From: Synergistaceae bacterium
Lineage (GTDB): Bacteria; Synergistota; Synergistia; Synergistales; Aminobacteriaceae
Reading direction: 5' to 3'
DNA length: 64,000 bases
Assembly: GCA_017450125.1 (NCBI GenBank)
Contig: JAFSWZ010000033.1
Coordinates: 21,914-85,913 of the forward strand
Shown: positions 32,853 to 41,481 of the stretch, in pieces
Numbering within the stretch: position 1 is the first letter of the stretch
Layout of the letters: the number at the start of each line of letters is the position of its first letter
The notes under the pieces: generated by a model
The model's database searches: none
The model's input: only the letters and a program-made list of their open reading frames with translations
Told to the model about the DNA's origin: nothing
Translations under genes and position numbers: made by a program

Positions 32853-35669
32853 TTATCTTTTCCTGAATGCTCCAGCTAACGCGAAGATTGCTGCTATTGC
32901 TGCTGCAGAGAATCCTGCCTCACATCCTCCGCTGCCTCCGCTGTCCTCGCTGGGGGAGGCGTTCTGCTGTGTGCTGTCGTCGCTGACCGGCGTTGTCGTG
33001 TCGGAGTCAGTGCGTGGTTCGGGGTTCTCGCCCGTTGCTCCGACGTAGAACGTCATGTCCCACACACCGTCTTCGTTTCCGTCGCCGATGAGGATATAGG
33101 GCACGCCGTCGTCCTTGAAGATCTCGACGTAAGCGGTTTTGCCGTTGTTGCGGCTTGTTCCGTCAGCAAGAACTACAATGAAGTCCAAGTACAGCTCGTC
33201 GTCGTAGAGGAACGCCCTCACGCAGTCAGCAGGGCCTGTGGCGGTATTTGCTCCCTTGTTGGTGATTGCGGTGAATAGGTTAGCGTCCCTCTCGCCCGCG
33301 TAGTCTGACCTCAGCCACACTGTGCAGTAGCGTGCAAAAGCGTTGAAGAGTTCGCGCGTGTTCGCCGCGTTGTCGAACTCATCCCAGTGGTTCACGATGA
33401 GCCTGTTCTGTCTGGGTATCCTCATGCGTACTGCGAGCGGCTGGATGGCTATCTCCTTGCTCACCAGCGTAACGTCCGAGAGCCTGAATGCCGCTGTCTC
33501 CGTATCTTCCTGCGGAGCTTCCTCCGATTCAGGTTCAGGGGCTGGAGCGGCGTTGTCCTCTGACGCTTCTTCGTCATCAGAGATTACGTCGTAGGTCATC
33601 ATGGCGAGAACGTCGTCAGGTAGAGCGTACGTGTACCTGAAAGCATCTACCGCTGAAGAGTTGATGTAGACACTGTTTGCGTGAGTGCCCGCGTTGTTTC
33701 TGCCGGTCGAACGCGAGGTTGTCGCGGCGGCAGGCCTCATGATCGGGGGCTTGCCCATCAGGTTGGTTAGCTCGTAGACGGTCTCGTCTTCATTGTTTAC
33801 CACATCAGCGAACTGCATGCTGAACTCCTGAACCCTCACTGACGCATCAGGACTCTCCTCCTGAAGCAAGGTCATTCCGCCGACGCTCTTGTAGCTCAGC
33901 CTGAGGTTGCGCGGTGTGGCGGAAGAGTACTCGTAGAGCCGGAAGGACTCGCTCGTTCCGTCCTGAGTGCTTATCGTGCGGTAGCCTTCGCCGATGTTGC
34001 TCTTGTAGACCGTAACAAGACCCGGCGCAATCTGGCTGTGTGCATCAAGAAGGAAGTAGTCAGGAAGCGTGCCGTACATGTCCGGCGTGAGGTCATATCT
34101 CCAGTAGTCCGGCATTATGCTCGCGTAACCGTCCCTGTTCGTGGGGTTGCCGTTCCTCGATGATGTCATGTCGTAACGGTAAAGCTCGTAGCGCGTGCCT
34201 GTCCTGTTGGTGATTCTTGTCTCGAGCTGGTAGGTCTTGTCCCGCGAACCAATCATGAAGAACGTCCCCAAGTCTTGGCCGGGGTTGTCTGCCTGAGCAT
34301 CCCACGTGAACTTTATCCTGTTCACGACATCCTGGCTGTCGAAAACTATCATGTCGAACATCAACGGATTGTCCGACGCGTTGCCTGAGGAGACGTTTGC
34401 GACAACCAGCGGGATTGCCGAGAACTCGCGGTAGTTCGCGTAGCCCGGCGCAAAGCTCGCCCTCTGCCTGAACGTGAGGTAGCCCAGCCTGCTCCCGTAG
34501 AACGACGGGTCAAGTGCCCTCAAGCGCAGTGTTGCACCGAGTGCGCCGCCCGAAGAGATTGCGTGTTCGCCGGAAGGATTGACGGTTACGGTGTAATACT
34601 GGTCGAAGTCAGAGACAGTGATAGACTCGTTCACGTCCCTGTTCTCGCAGATGAACATGTCGCCGTCGTTGATCTCTATCGTGTAGGCCAAGTTTCCGCT
34701 TGCGTTGTAGACCTTTGTGTACGCGAAAGTTCCGTTCGAACTGTCCCCGCTTACGGTGTAAAGCACGTTGTCCGACGAATCACAGATCTTGAGTTCTGCT
34801 CCTATGTCGCCGGAGATCGTGTAGACCGCCGCGCCTGCAGTGTTCTGAATCTCCTTCACGTTCACAGTTACCGTTACGTCAGGCGAAGAGTCAGACGAAA
34901 CCGTCTTGTCGTATGATACGTACTTGTACATCTTCTCGTAGCGTCCGTTGTTGCTCCGTGCGTAAATGTCCGGCGCGCTGTAGATGTAGGCGATGGGTTC
35001 GGCTGTCGGGTAAGTCTCATTCCGCCAGTCGTAGCCTCCCTGCCACCACTTGCCGCTAGACGAAGCTCCCGTCGTTCGCAGTCCCCACCAGAACGGGAAG
35101 TGCCGCGCGTAAGGGTTGCCGAAGTCGATGTTCATGTCAGCAGTTCCGTTGCTGGTTACGATGCAGATGCTCTCCACAGGGTCAGGGTAAACGTCGTAAA
35201 TCTCCGTGTCAGTTCCTATGTACCTTCTCCATGCAGACGCGTAAGGCTGAGGCTCTTCGGCAAACACAAAGTTGAAGCCGTCGATGATATCCCCGACAGT
35301 AGAGAAAGTTATGTCGGGCATTCCGCCCCCCGTCGTCCTCCTGTAAATGCCGTAGGTTACGCGGTTGTTCGTGTTCGTGTTGTTGGTGAGAGCGTTCCTG
35401 ATCGTGTAATAGTAGTTCTCGTAGACTGTCGCGAACCACTGCGGCCCTCCGACCTGCTCGGTGCGCGAAGCTCCCGTGATGTCCCGGAGCTGGTAGAAGA
35501 AATTGTAGTCGCTGTTGCCGTATGCTCCGTAGACCTGAGACTCGTACGCCGGGTTGTTGTACCAGAAGTGCAGGTTGTAGGGGTCATAGTCGGTTGCCGT
35601 CGATGCTCCCCACGAACTCCCGCACATGACGGCCAAGAGTAATACGGCCGCCGCAAACTTCTTGTGCAT
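32853..35669 (-). CDS. Large secreted protein of unknown function with Synergist-CTERM tail
   Basis: The 938-aa protein has a signal peptide (MHKKFAAAVLLLAVMCGSSWG), an aromatic- and Asn-rich N-terminal region, and a long middle part without recognisable domains. An acidic linker (SDDEEASEDNAAPAPEPE) lies near residue 690 and a possible calcium loop DGNEDGVWD near 870. The end GGSGGCEAGF + helix + RKR is a Synergist-CTERM signal, so it should be surface-anchored. It is preceded by nnrE with a 15-bp gap, so both may share a transcript. Confidence 0.88.
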   Translation of the reverse strand: MHKKFAAAVLLLAVMCGSSWGASTATDYDPYNLHFWYNNPAYESQVYGAYGNSDYNFFYQLRDITGASRTEQVGGPQWFATVYENYYYTIRNALTNNTNTNNRVTYGIYRRTTGGGMPDITFSTVGDIIDGFNFVFAEEPQPYASAWRRYIGTDTEIYDVYPDPVESICIVTSNGTADMNIDFGNPYARHFPFWWGLRTTGASSSGKWWQGGYDWRNETYPTAEPIAYIYSAPDIYARSNNGRYEKMYKYVSYDKTVSSDSSPDVTVTVNVKEIQNTAGAAVYTISGDIGAELKICDSSDNVLYTVSGDSSNGTFAYTKVYNASGNLAYTIEINDGDMFICENRDVNESITVSDFDQYYTVTVNPSGEHAISSGGALGATLRLRALDPSFYGSRLGYLTFRQRASFAPGYANYREFSAIPLVVANVSSGNASDNPLMFDMIVFDSQDVVNRIKFTWDAQADNPGQDLGTFFMIGSRDKTYQLETRITNRTGTRYELYRYDMTSSRNGNPTNRDGYASIMPDYWRYDLTPDMYGTLPDYFLLDAHSQIAPGLVTVYKSNIGEGYRTISTQDGTSESFRLYEYSSATPRNLRLSYKSVGGMTLLQEESPDASVRVQEFSMQFADVVNNEDETVYELTNLMGKPPIMRPAAATTSRSTGRNNAGTHANSVYINSSAVDAFRYTYALPDDVLAMMTYDVISDDEEASEDNAAPAPEPESEEAPQEDTETAAFRLSDVTLVSKEIAIQPLAVRMRIPRQNRLIVNHWDEFDNAANTRELFNAFARYCTVWLRSDYAGERDANLFTAITNKGANTATGPADCVRAFLYDDELYLDFIVVLADGTSRNNGKTAYVEIFKDDGVPYILIGDGNEDGVWDMTFYVGATGENPEPRTDSDTTTPVSDDSTQQNASPSEDSGGSGGCEAGFSAAAIAAIFALAGAFRKR

Positions 35670-35684
35670 GATAATATCTTCCTC

Positions 35685-36416
35685 CTAATCTGGAATGCCT
35701 ATGTATGTTACCGTAACATCTCCGCCCCACTGAGGCGAGGCATCAAGCCCCTTCTTCATGCGGTGGAAGGTTACTGTCTTCGTTGCGCGGACGCACACTC
35801 CCAGAGGTTCGCCCGTGTTGCCGTCAAGTCCCGACGGAATATCCACGCTCACAACGTGTGTCGCAAGCCTGTTGATGGCCTCGATTACCCGCCGGAATAT
35901 CCCTTCAACGGGACGGTTGAGGCCTGTGCCGAAAATCGCATCTATGCACGTCTCACAGCCCCTTAGCGCGCTCTCGAAGTCCTCGAAGGTCTCATCGCTT
36001 ATCGTGTTGAGCACTTCGGGGGCAAGTTTGCTCATTATCTTGAGGTTCGTCTTGAAGTCCTCGCTTCCCTTGTGCGGATCTCCAACAATATAGACGCGAA
36101 CGTCCTTCCCCAGAATGCACAAGTGCCGCGCAAGAGCTAACCCGTCCCCGCCGTTGCTGCCGGGAGAACAGACTATCGCGAACACAGCATATTCTTTGAC
36201 CTCGCGCAGAACTGCTATTGCGGCGTTCTCCATCAAGAGAATGCTCGGGATGCCGAAGGTCTCGATTGCGCGTTTGTCGGCATCGCGGGCTTCCTCGCGC
36301 GATACTGACTCGGGGGAATGTACATCGTAATACACGACCTCTCGGTGAAACTCGTCGGGGTCATAAAAACCTTCGAGCTCACGTTCAAGCTCTTCAAGTG
36401 CGACTTCAGGGGGCAT
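35685..36416 (-). CDS. nnrE: NAD(P)H-hydrate epimerase (YjeF N-terminal domain only)
   Basis: The 243-aa protein epimerises damaged NAD(P)H hydrates. The motif SPGSNGGDGLALARHL, the metal/ligand segment DAIFGTGLNRPV and SVDIPSGLDGNTG are intact. It lacks the C-terminal dehydratase domain (NnrD) with which it is usually fused in bacteria, and has an N-terminal acidic extension of about 45 residues. The dehydratase is not in the window. GGAGGAG precedes the ATG. It lies just upstream of the 938-aa surface protein gene. Confidence 0.9.
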   Translation of the reverse strand: MPPEVALEELERELEGFYDPDEFHREVVYYDVHSPESVSREEARDADKRAIETFGIPSILLMENAAIAVLREVKEYAVFAIVCSPGSNGGDGLALARHLCILGKDVRVYIVGDPHKGSEDFKTNLKIMSKLAPEVLNTISDETFEDFESALRGCETCIDAIFGTGLNRPVEGIFRRVIEAINRLATHVVSVDIPSGLDGNTGEPLGVCVRATKTVTFHRMKKGLDASPQWGGDVTVTYIGIPD

Positions 36417-36484
36417 GAATGAAACTCTCCTCCGTAAAGAAATTTATTGTAGCGATAGAGATATTATATATTACCAGAGAGCAG

Positions 36485-36520
36485 AAAAATTCCCCTGACA
36501 CTGTTTCAGCATCAGAGGAA
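36485..36520 (-). terminator. Terminator of the GNAT/glpA-like operon
   Basis: On the minus strand TTCCTCTGA/TCAGGGGAA with a 13-nt loop is followed by TTTTTC, 28 bp after the TMEM43 remnant stop. Confidence 0.8.
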
Positions 36521-36547
36521 CGTAACACCAGAATCGTTATTGCTGCA

Positions 36548-37208
36548 TCATGCTTCTGCTTTGCGTCCCTTTGCGTAGGACAACGCCACAAGAGCAACAG
36601 CCGCCGCTATCAGCCCTCCGGCAACGAGAGGCCTGAACCTCACCCACGCGACCGCGATAACCAGCAGCGACCACGCAAGCCCGATAAGGAATCCGACCAC
36701 TCCTGCACCTGCCTCAACAATTGTCCCGAGAAGCGGAATCACGTCCGCGATTACGGACAGCGGCCTGAAGATTAACCGCAAGCCTATCACTACACCGATT
36801 ATCCCGGCAATACGGAACAGCCACGCCTTGAAGTTATTGTCGGACCGAGCACCCTCGAACATCTTGGCCATCCCTACCGTGCCCATCTCGAGCCTGCTGA
36901 ACGTGTAGCCGTTCGACGCGGTGAACTGCTCGAAGGTGTCGCGTATCACTGTCCTGAGTGTCTGCCTTTCCCGTCGCGTGAATGACCTTGCCCTCGAGTG
37001 CCGGGTCAACCCGCGAGATGTCCTGCACGTTCTGCGTAACAAGTTCTGCCTCGCCGATTGCTCCTGCGGTCTTGAAGGTACGTTCTTCGTTCCACCACAA
37101 CAGCCACGTTGCGGCGGCAATCAGCACGAAGCCTGTCGCTACTCCGGCAAAAGACTCGCCCAGACGCTGAAACCAGCTCTTGTTCTCAGTTTCCGTATAA
37201 TCGTCCAT
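36548..37208 (-). pseudogene. TMEM43-family membrane protein gene with internal deletion and frameshift
   Basis: The N-terminal part (MDDYTETENKSWFQRLGESF...FVLIAAATWLLWWNEERTFKTA...LEGKVIHATGKA) and the C-terminal part (FSRLEMGTVGMAKMF...IAGIIGVVIGLRLIFRPLSVIADVIPLLG) are both typical of TMEM43-family proteins. They lie in different frames and join near 36965 without the middle domain, which normally spans well over 100 residues. The gene is therefore probably inactive. An assembly error is possible. It follows the DUF1667 gene by 4 bp and ends the operon. Confidence 0.75.
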
Positions 37209-37212
37209 TGTG

Positions 37213-37584
37213 TTACCTTGCTTCCTCCAAGTCTCTGCTTGCTACGATGTCAACGTCAGTCCCGCAGACGTTGTGGATGAGCACCTGGCCGATTTTCACG
37301 GGAGCTTCTACGTTGAGCTCGGCGACAGCACGTGCAATCCCGAACAGCTTGCCCTTCGGAGCGGGAGTCCTGCTCCTCACCGGGCACACAGGAAGTTTGC
37401 CGCCCTTGACCCTCACGGTGGACGCGAACACACGGCGCGGGTCTTTAACCTCAGAGCGTGCATAGCTCGCACCGCGCGGGCAGGTGTTGCCCTCTACGTT
37501 CGTTACTTCGCCTGCGTCGTCGAGAGTTACCGTGAGCCCGCAGCCCAGAGGGCACGACACGCAGATAAACTTTCTCTCACTCAT
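37213..37584 (-). CDS. DUF1667 small iron-sulfur-type protein
   Basis: The 123-aa protein has CVSCPLGCGLTV and a later Cys in NTCPRGASYA, with another in LPVCPVRS, the cysteine layout of the DUF1667 family found beside GlpA/GlpB-like oxidoreductases. It probably binds an Fe-S cluster and serves as the third part of an anaerobic glycerol-3-phosphate dehydrogenase-like complex. I chose the ATG at 37584 because GGAGG lies 10 nt upstream; a TTG two codons earlier is too close. It lies between the GlpB-like gene and the TMEM43 remnant. Confidence 0.85.
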   Translation of the reverse strand: MSERKFICVSCPLGCGLTVTLDDAGEVTNVEGNTCPRGASYARSEVKDPRRVFASTVRVKGGKLPVCPVRSRTPAPKGKLFGIARAVAELNVEAPVKIGQVLIHNVCGTDVDIVASRDLEEAR

Positions 37585-37599
37585 AATCAATCGCCCTCC

Positions 37600-38853
37600 T
37601 TACAGCGGCTGAATGTCTATCACAATCTCCTTGAGGTCAGGAAGTGCGCGAATCTGCTCGGCCTTTATCTTGACCTCATTCATCTCGCCGGGACGGGCAT
37701 AACGCAGCCTCTGAGAGTACAGCCCGGGTTCAGCGAACACACGGCACGCCTGCTCTACGGGATGAGTTACGCGCATGAAGATTGTTGCGTCCGTCTCGCC
37801 CGTAACGTACTGCGGGGAATACAGCCTGACGTTCTCTCCGCCCTTGACGGGAATCCTTCTTGCCGACGCAGGAATTTTCCCCATCGCGAACTTGGCCGCA
37901 CTTGCTCCGGCGATTAACCCTTCATCGCTGACGTTGTCGACAAGGTCATACACTATCACGACGTTTCCGGCCGCGAAGACTGCAGGGTTAGTGGTCTGCA
38001 GAAGGTCATTGACGACCGGCCCGCCGGTTACGGGGTGAATGTCTATCCCTGCCATGCGCGATAACTCGTTCTCGGGGATTAAGCCAATCGCGAGCAGAAG
38101 GGTATCACACTCCACGAATCTTTCTGTGCCCTTGATGGGGGTCATATGGTCATCAACCTGCGCGACTGTTACACCCTCGAGCCTGTCCTGTCCGTGAATC
38201 TTCGTTACGGTAGTCTTGAGGTGGAAGGGTATTCCGTAATCGTCGAGGCACTGCGCGATGTTCCTTCTGAGGCCGCCCGGCCAAGACATTACTTCGTAGA
38301 CACCTTCAACTTCCGCACCCTCCCAGATCATACGGCGCGCCATAATCAGCCCGATGTCGCCAGAACCGAGAATCACCGCGCGTTTGCCGGGCATGTAGCC
38401 TTCCATGTTCACGAAACGCTGAGCAGTTCCGGCGGTGTAGATTCCTGCGGGACGGCCTCCGGGAATGCGGATTGCTCCAAGCGGACGCTCGCGGCAGCCC
38501 ATCGTGAGGACGATTGCCTTCGGGTTGAGGGCTTCTATGCCTCTCTCCTTGTTCATCGTCCACACGGTATTTGTGTCTCTATCAATCTGGAACACCATCG
38601 TGTTGGTGCGGAACTCTACGCCTTCTTCATGCGCCATCTTGATGAAGCGGTGCATGTATTCTGGGCCGGTAAGCTCTTCCTTGAAGGTACGGAGGCCGAA
38701 GCCAGGATGAATGCACTGCTGAAGTATTCCGCCCAAGTCCCAATCACGCTCGAGGACTACGACATTTTCAGCACCCTCACGACGTGCACCGATACCTGCC
38801 GCGACTCCTGCAGGCCCTGCACCGATAATCAGAACGTCAATATTCTTACTCAT
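37600..38853 (-). CDS. FAD/NAD(P)-dependent oxidoreductase, GlpB-like partner
   Basis: The 417-aa flavoprotein has an N-terminal FAD site (VLIIGAGPAGVAAG), a second dinucleotide site (VILGSGDIGLIMARR), the segment TMGCRERP and a C-terminal AAGN motif. It is the usual partner of the GlpA-like protein and DUF1667 protein in anaerobes, where it would pass electrons from glycerol 3-phosphate oxidation to a carrier. The ATG at 38853 overlaps the glpA-like stop by 8 bp. The exact electron acceptor is not predictable. Confidence 0.88.
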   Translation of the reverse strand: MSKNIDVLIIGAGPAGVAAGIGARREGAENVVVLERDWDLGGILQQCIHPGFGLRTFKEELTGPEYMHRFIKMAHEEGVEFRTNTMVFQIDRDTNTVWTMNKERGIEALNPKAIVLTMGCRERPLGAIRIPGGRPAGIYTAGTAQRFVNMEGYMPGKRAVILGSGDIGLIMARRMIWEGAEVEGVYEVMSWPGGLRRNIAQCLDDYGIPFHLKTTVTKIHGQDRLEGVTVAQVDDHMTPIKGTERFVECDTLLLAIGLIPENELSRMAGIDIHPVTGGPVVNDLLQTTNPAVFAAGNVVIVYDLVDNVSDEGLIAGASAAKFAMGKIPASARRIPVKGGENVRLYSPQYVTGETDATIFMRVTHPVEQACRVFAEPGLYSQRLRYARPGEMNEVKIKAEQIRALPDLKEIVIDIQPL

Positions 38854-40324
38854 TCGCCGCACCTTCCTTCTTGAGCAGAAATTCTTTCGTCTTCCCGACT
38901 AACAGCTTCGACTCCCCGCCGTGCCGTGTAACCTCATCGAGAGGCAGGCCAAGTTCACGCGACAGAATCTCCGCAACTCTCGGACAGCAGAACCCCCCCT
39001 GACAGCGTCCCGTTCCTGCGCGGGTCATCATCTTCACCGCCGTAACCGTCCGTGCCCCGCGACGTATAGCCTCCAGCACCTGTCCTTCTGTTACGGTCTC
39101 ACAGCGGCACACTATTTGTGCGTACGATGAATCTTTCTCTGCAAGTGCCTTCCTGCTCTCCATGTCCATATACAGGAAGCGCGGAATGTTCCTGCGTTCG
39201 GGAATGAATTTCTCGTTGGGGGTAAGGGTGATTCTGTCAGAGAGTTCTTCACGCAGCAATTCTGCGATGTACTGCGCTATTGCGGGAGAGGACGTGAAGC
39301 CCGGCGACTTTATACCTGCGGCATTCACGAAACCTCTGGGCTTGGCCAGCGCACTTATCTCGAAGTCCCCCGACTCAGTGTTTGCACGAACGCCCGCAAA
39401 TGTCGTTATGTTCATGTTCACGGGGAAGTTAGGGACGAGACGGCGCGCTCCCTTGAGGACTTCAGCGAGGCCTTCAGGTGTCGTTGAGCGGTCTTCAGGG
39501 TCTTCCTGCTCCGTTGCTGTCGGGCCGGACATTAGGTTACCTTCTGCTGTGCGGAGAACTGTGATGCCCTTCCCTGCCTTCGACGGACACGCAAAAAGGA
39601 AGCTCGTGATTAATCCGCCCGTCGTTCTGTCGAGAAGGTAATACTCCCCCTTAGTCGGAATGATGCGGAAGCTGGTATCTCCTGCCCATGAAGCTATCTC
39701 TCCCGAATGCACCCCGCCAGCGTTAATCACGACAGGTGCAAGGTAGTCGCCTTTGTTCGTCGTTACGCCGCGAATGTCCCCCTTGTCGTCGAAGAGCAGC
39801 CCCGTTACGTGAGTTTCTAGGAACAGTTCAGCCCCGTTGAGCTGAGCACTCTCTATCATTGCGTTGACGGCCTCGAAGTTGTTGATGATTGCCGCCTCTG
39901 GAGACCACAACGCCGCAACAATCTCCGGCGAAACGTTAGGTTCACGCGAGCGCATAACATCACCCGAGACTATCTCGACTCCCGGTGCTCCGTTAGCCTT
40001 GCCCTGCTCTAACAGCTTCTCTAGGTGCTTCACCTCTTCATCATTGAACGCGCAGACGTACGAGCCGCATTCGTCGAGGTGAACGTCGAGTTCATCCTTG
40101 AGCTTGTGCCACATCTTGTTACCCGGAACGCAGAACTTCGCCTTGACCGTGCCGGGCTTGTCGTCAAACCCTCCGTGAATCATCGAGCTGTTCGCACGGC
40201 TCGCACCCGCAGGAAGCTCGCTTGCTTTGTCGAGAACCGCTATCCTCAGCTTGTACTTCGAGAGTTCGCGGGCTATTGATGCTCCTGTTATGCCAGAGCC
40301 TATTATCACAACATCGTAGTTCAT
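38846..40324 (-). CDS. glpA: GlpA-like FAD-dependent glycerol-3-phosphate dehydrogenase with BFD-type [2Fe-2S] domain
   Basis: The 492-aa protein has a DAO-type FAD domain (VVIIGSGITGASIARELS, HGGFDDKPG, VINAGGVHS) and a C-terminal BFD-like domain with four Cys (VCRCETVTEG; GRCQGGFCC). This order is typical of anaerobic GlpA-like dehydrogenases. With the downstream GlpB-like and DUF1667 genes it forms a catabolic glycerol-3-phosphate unit, in line with glpF/glpK nearby. It follows a GNAT gene by 16 bp with a purine-rich ribosome site. Confidence 0.88.
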   Translation of the reverse strand: MNYDVVIIGSGITGASIARELSKYKLRIAVLDKASELPAGASRANSSMIHGGFDDKPGTVKAKFCVPGNKMWHKLKDELDVHLDECGSYVCAFNDEEVKHLEKLLEQGKANGAPGVEIVSGDVMRSREPNVSPEIVAALWSPEAAIINNFEAVNAMIESAQLNGAELFLETHVTGLLFDDKGDIRGVTTNKGDYLAPVVINAGGVHSGEIASWAGDTSFRIIPTKGEYYLLDRTTGGLITSFLFACPSKAGKGITVLRTAEGNLMSGPTATEQEDPEDRSTTPEGLAEVLKGARRLVPNFPVNMNITTFAGVRANTESGDFEISALAKPRGFVNAAGIKSPGFTSSPAIAQYIAELLREELSDRITLTPNEKFIPERRNIPRFLYMDMESRKALAEKDSSYAQIVCRCETVTEGQVLEAIRRGARTVTAVKMMTRAGTGRCQGGFCCPRVAEILSRELGLPLDEVTRHGGESKLLVGKTKEFLLKKEGAANE

Positions 40325-40340
40325 GAATTACCCCCCTTGT

Positions 40341-40964
40341 TCAGTGGAAAATTTGGCCGGGAAGAACCAGCTTCTCTTTGCGCGGAAAAGTCTTGTCGTA
40401 TTCTTCTGCCTCTGTTTCGTCGACAAAGTAACCTGCAGGCGGAGCATACTCGCCGCTTATGCCGTCAAGGTATCCGGGCTGAAGTTCCCTGCACAGGAAG
40501 AACGATGCATCCGCTCCCTCCGGCAGTCCGTGATAGCGTATTCCGTAGCTGCTGGCGTACGTGAAGCCGCTCTTCCCGTAGAAAGCTATGTTGCCCTCAA
40601 AGCACAATGCTCCGCACCCCAGCTCTGCCGCCCTCCCGATCGAGTAGTCCAGCAGAATCTTTCCGTAACCCTTGCGCTTGAGGTCATTGCGGATACATAT
40701 CGGCCCCATCGCCATAACGGGAATGCTCCTCCCGTCATCCGCACAGATCTCCGCCCTCATGAACATGTTTTGTCCGACAAGCTGGCCGTCAATCTCCATC
40801 ACGAAGTCAAGTTCATGGACAAATGCCGGGTCATCCCTGAGCTTGTGCAGGACGTAATGCTCGAGGCATCCCGGGCGGTAGACATTCCAGAAGGAGTCTC
40901 TCACCAGTTCTTCCACTACGCGCTGTTCTTCTTTCCGCTCCAAACGTATAACGTAATTGTTCAT
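40341..40964 (-). CDS. GNAT family N-acetyltransferase
   Basis: The 207-aa protein has the acetyl-CoA-binding pattern MGPICIRNDLKRKGYGKILLDYSI (R/Q-x-x-G-x-G/A form as RKGYGK) and a later ECFEGN/FYGKSGF segment, as in GNAT enzymes. The C-terminal 50 residues are extra. It heads the probable operon with the glycerol-3-phosphate dehydrogenase genes but has no obvious metabolic link to them. Substrate unknown. Confidence 0.85.
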   Translation of the reverse strand: MNNYVIRLERKEEQRVVEELVRDSFWNVYRPGCLEHYVLHKLRDDPAFVHELDFVMEIDGQLVGQNMFMRAEICADDGRSIPVMAMGPICIRNDLKRKGYGKILLDYSIGRAAELGCGALCFEGNIAFYGKSGFTYASSYGIRYHGLPEGADASFFLCRELQPGYLDGISGEYAPPAGYFVDETEAEEYDKTFPRKEKLVLPGQIFH

Positions 40965-40979
40965 TGTCTCTAATTACAC

Positions 40980-41014
40980 AAAATCTCCCCCTGTCAATTG
41001 CTCAACAGAGGGAG
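40980..41014 (-). terminator. Terminator of the glpF-glpK operon
   Basis: On the minus strand TCTCCCTCTGT/ACAGGGGGAGA (with bulge) is followed by TTTTGTG, 18 bp after the stop at 41032. Confidence 0.6.
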
Positions 41015-41031
41015 AATGTCTGCTTAGCGTC

Positions 41032-41481
41032 TTACCTGCTCAAGCTGTTGATGATTGCCAGAGCCTGAGGTTCTGCTTCTTCTCCGTCGAGCCAGAACAC
41101 AATCATAATGTATTCTTTCTCGTCCTCAAGAATATAGTTGAGCGTGCTGTACTCCTGCCCTTCGCTCTCGTCCGTCGAACGGTACACAGCAGCTTTAATG
41201 CCGTTAATCTCTTCGCGGGTGAGGTTCGGTGCCGCAAAAGACTTCACGAACTCTTCAAAAGGTTCTTCCTTCGGGAACTCGTACACGTCGAAATCCATAA
41301 GGGTTTCAGCACTCTTGTAGTACGCGGTGATTCCCTCTTCCCTGTCCGCGCTGGTAACCGTGCCATTAACGAAGCTGTCGGGAGCTTTCACCGTGAACGT
41401 TCCGAGCGCAATATCACGCGCAGACGCAACACCGGCAAACAGCATCACGGCCAGGACAGCCGCAAACAATCTTCTAGCCAT
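41032..41481 (-). CDS. Small secreted protein of unknown function, coupled to glpK
   Basis: The 149-aa protein has a signal peptide ([21 protein letters not shown]) and a mature domain of about 125 residues with alternating strands (DIALGTFTVKAPDSFVNGTVTS, EYSTLNYILEDEKEYIMIVFW). Its ATG overlaps the glpK stop by one base (TAATG). It resembles small envelope proteins with a steroid-receptor-like fold only loosely; I do not assign a family. Position suggests a role connected with glycerol use, which is inference. Confidence 0.75.
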   Translation of the reverse strand: MARRLFAAVLAVMLFAGVASARDIALGTFTVKAPDSFVNGTVTSADREEGITAYYKSAETLMDFDVYEFPKEEPFEEFVKSFAAPNLTREEINGIKAAVYRSTDESEGQEYSTLNYILEDEKEYIMIVFWLDGEEAEPQALAIINSLSR

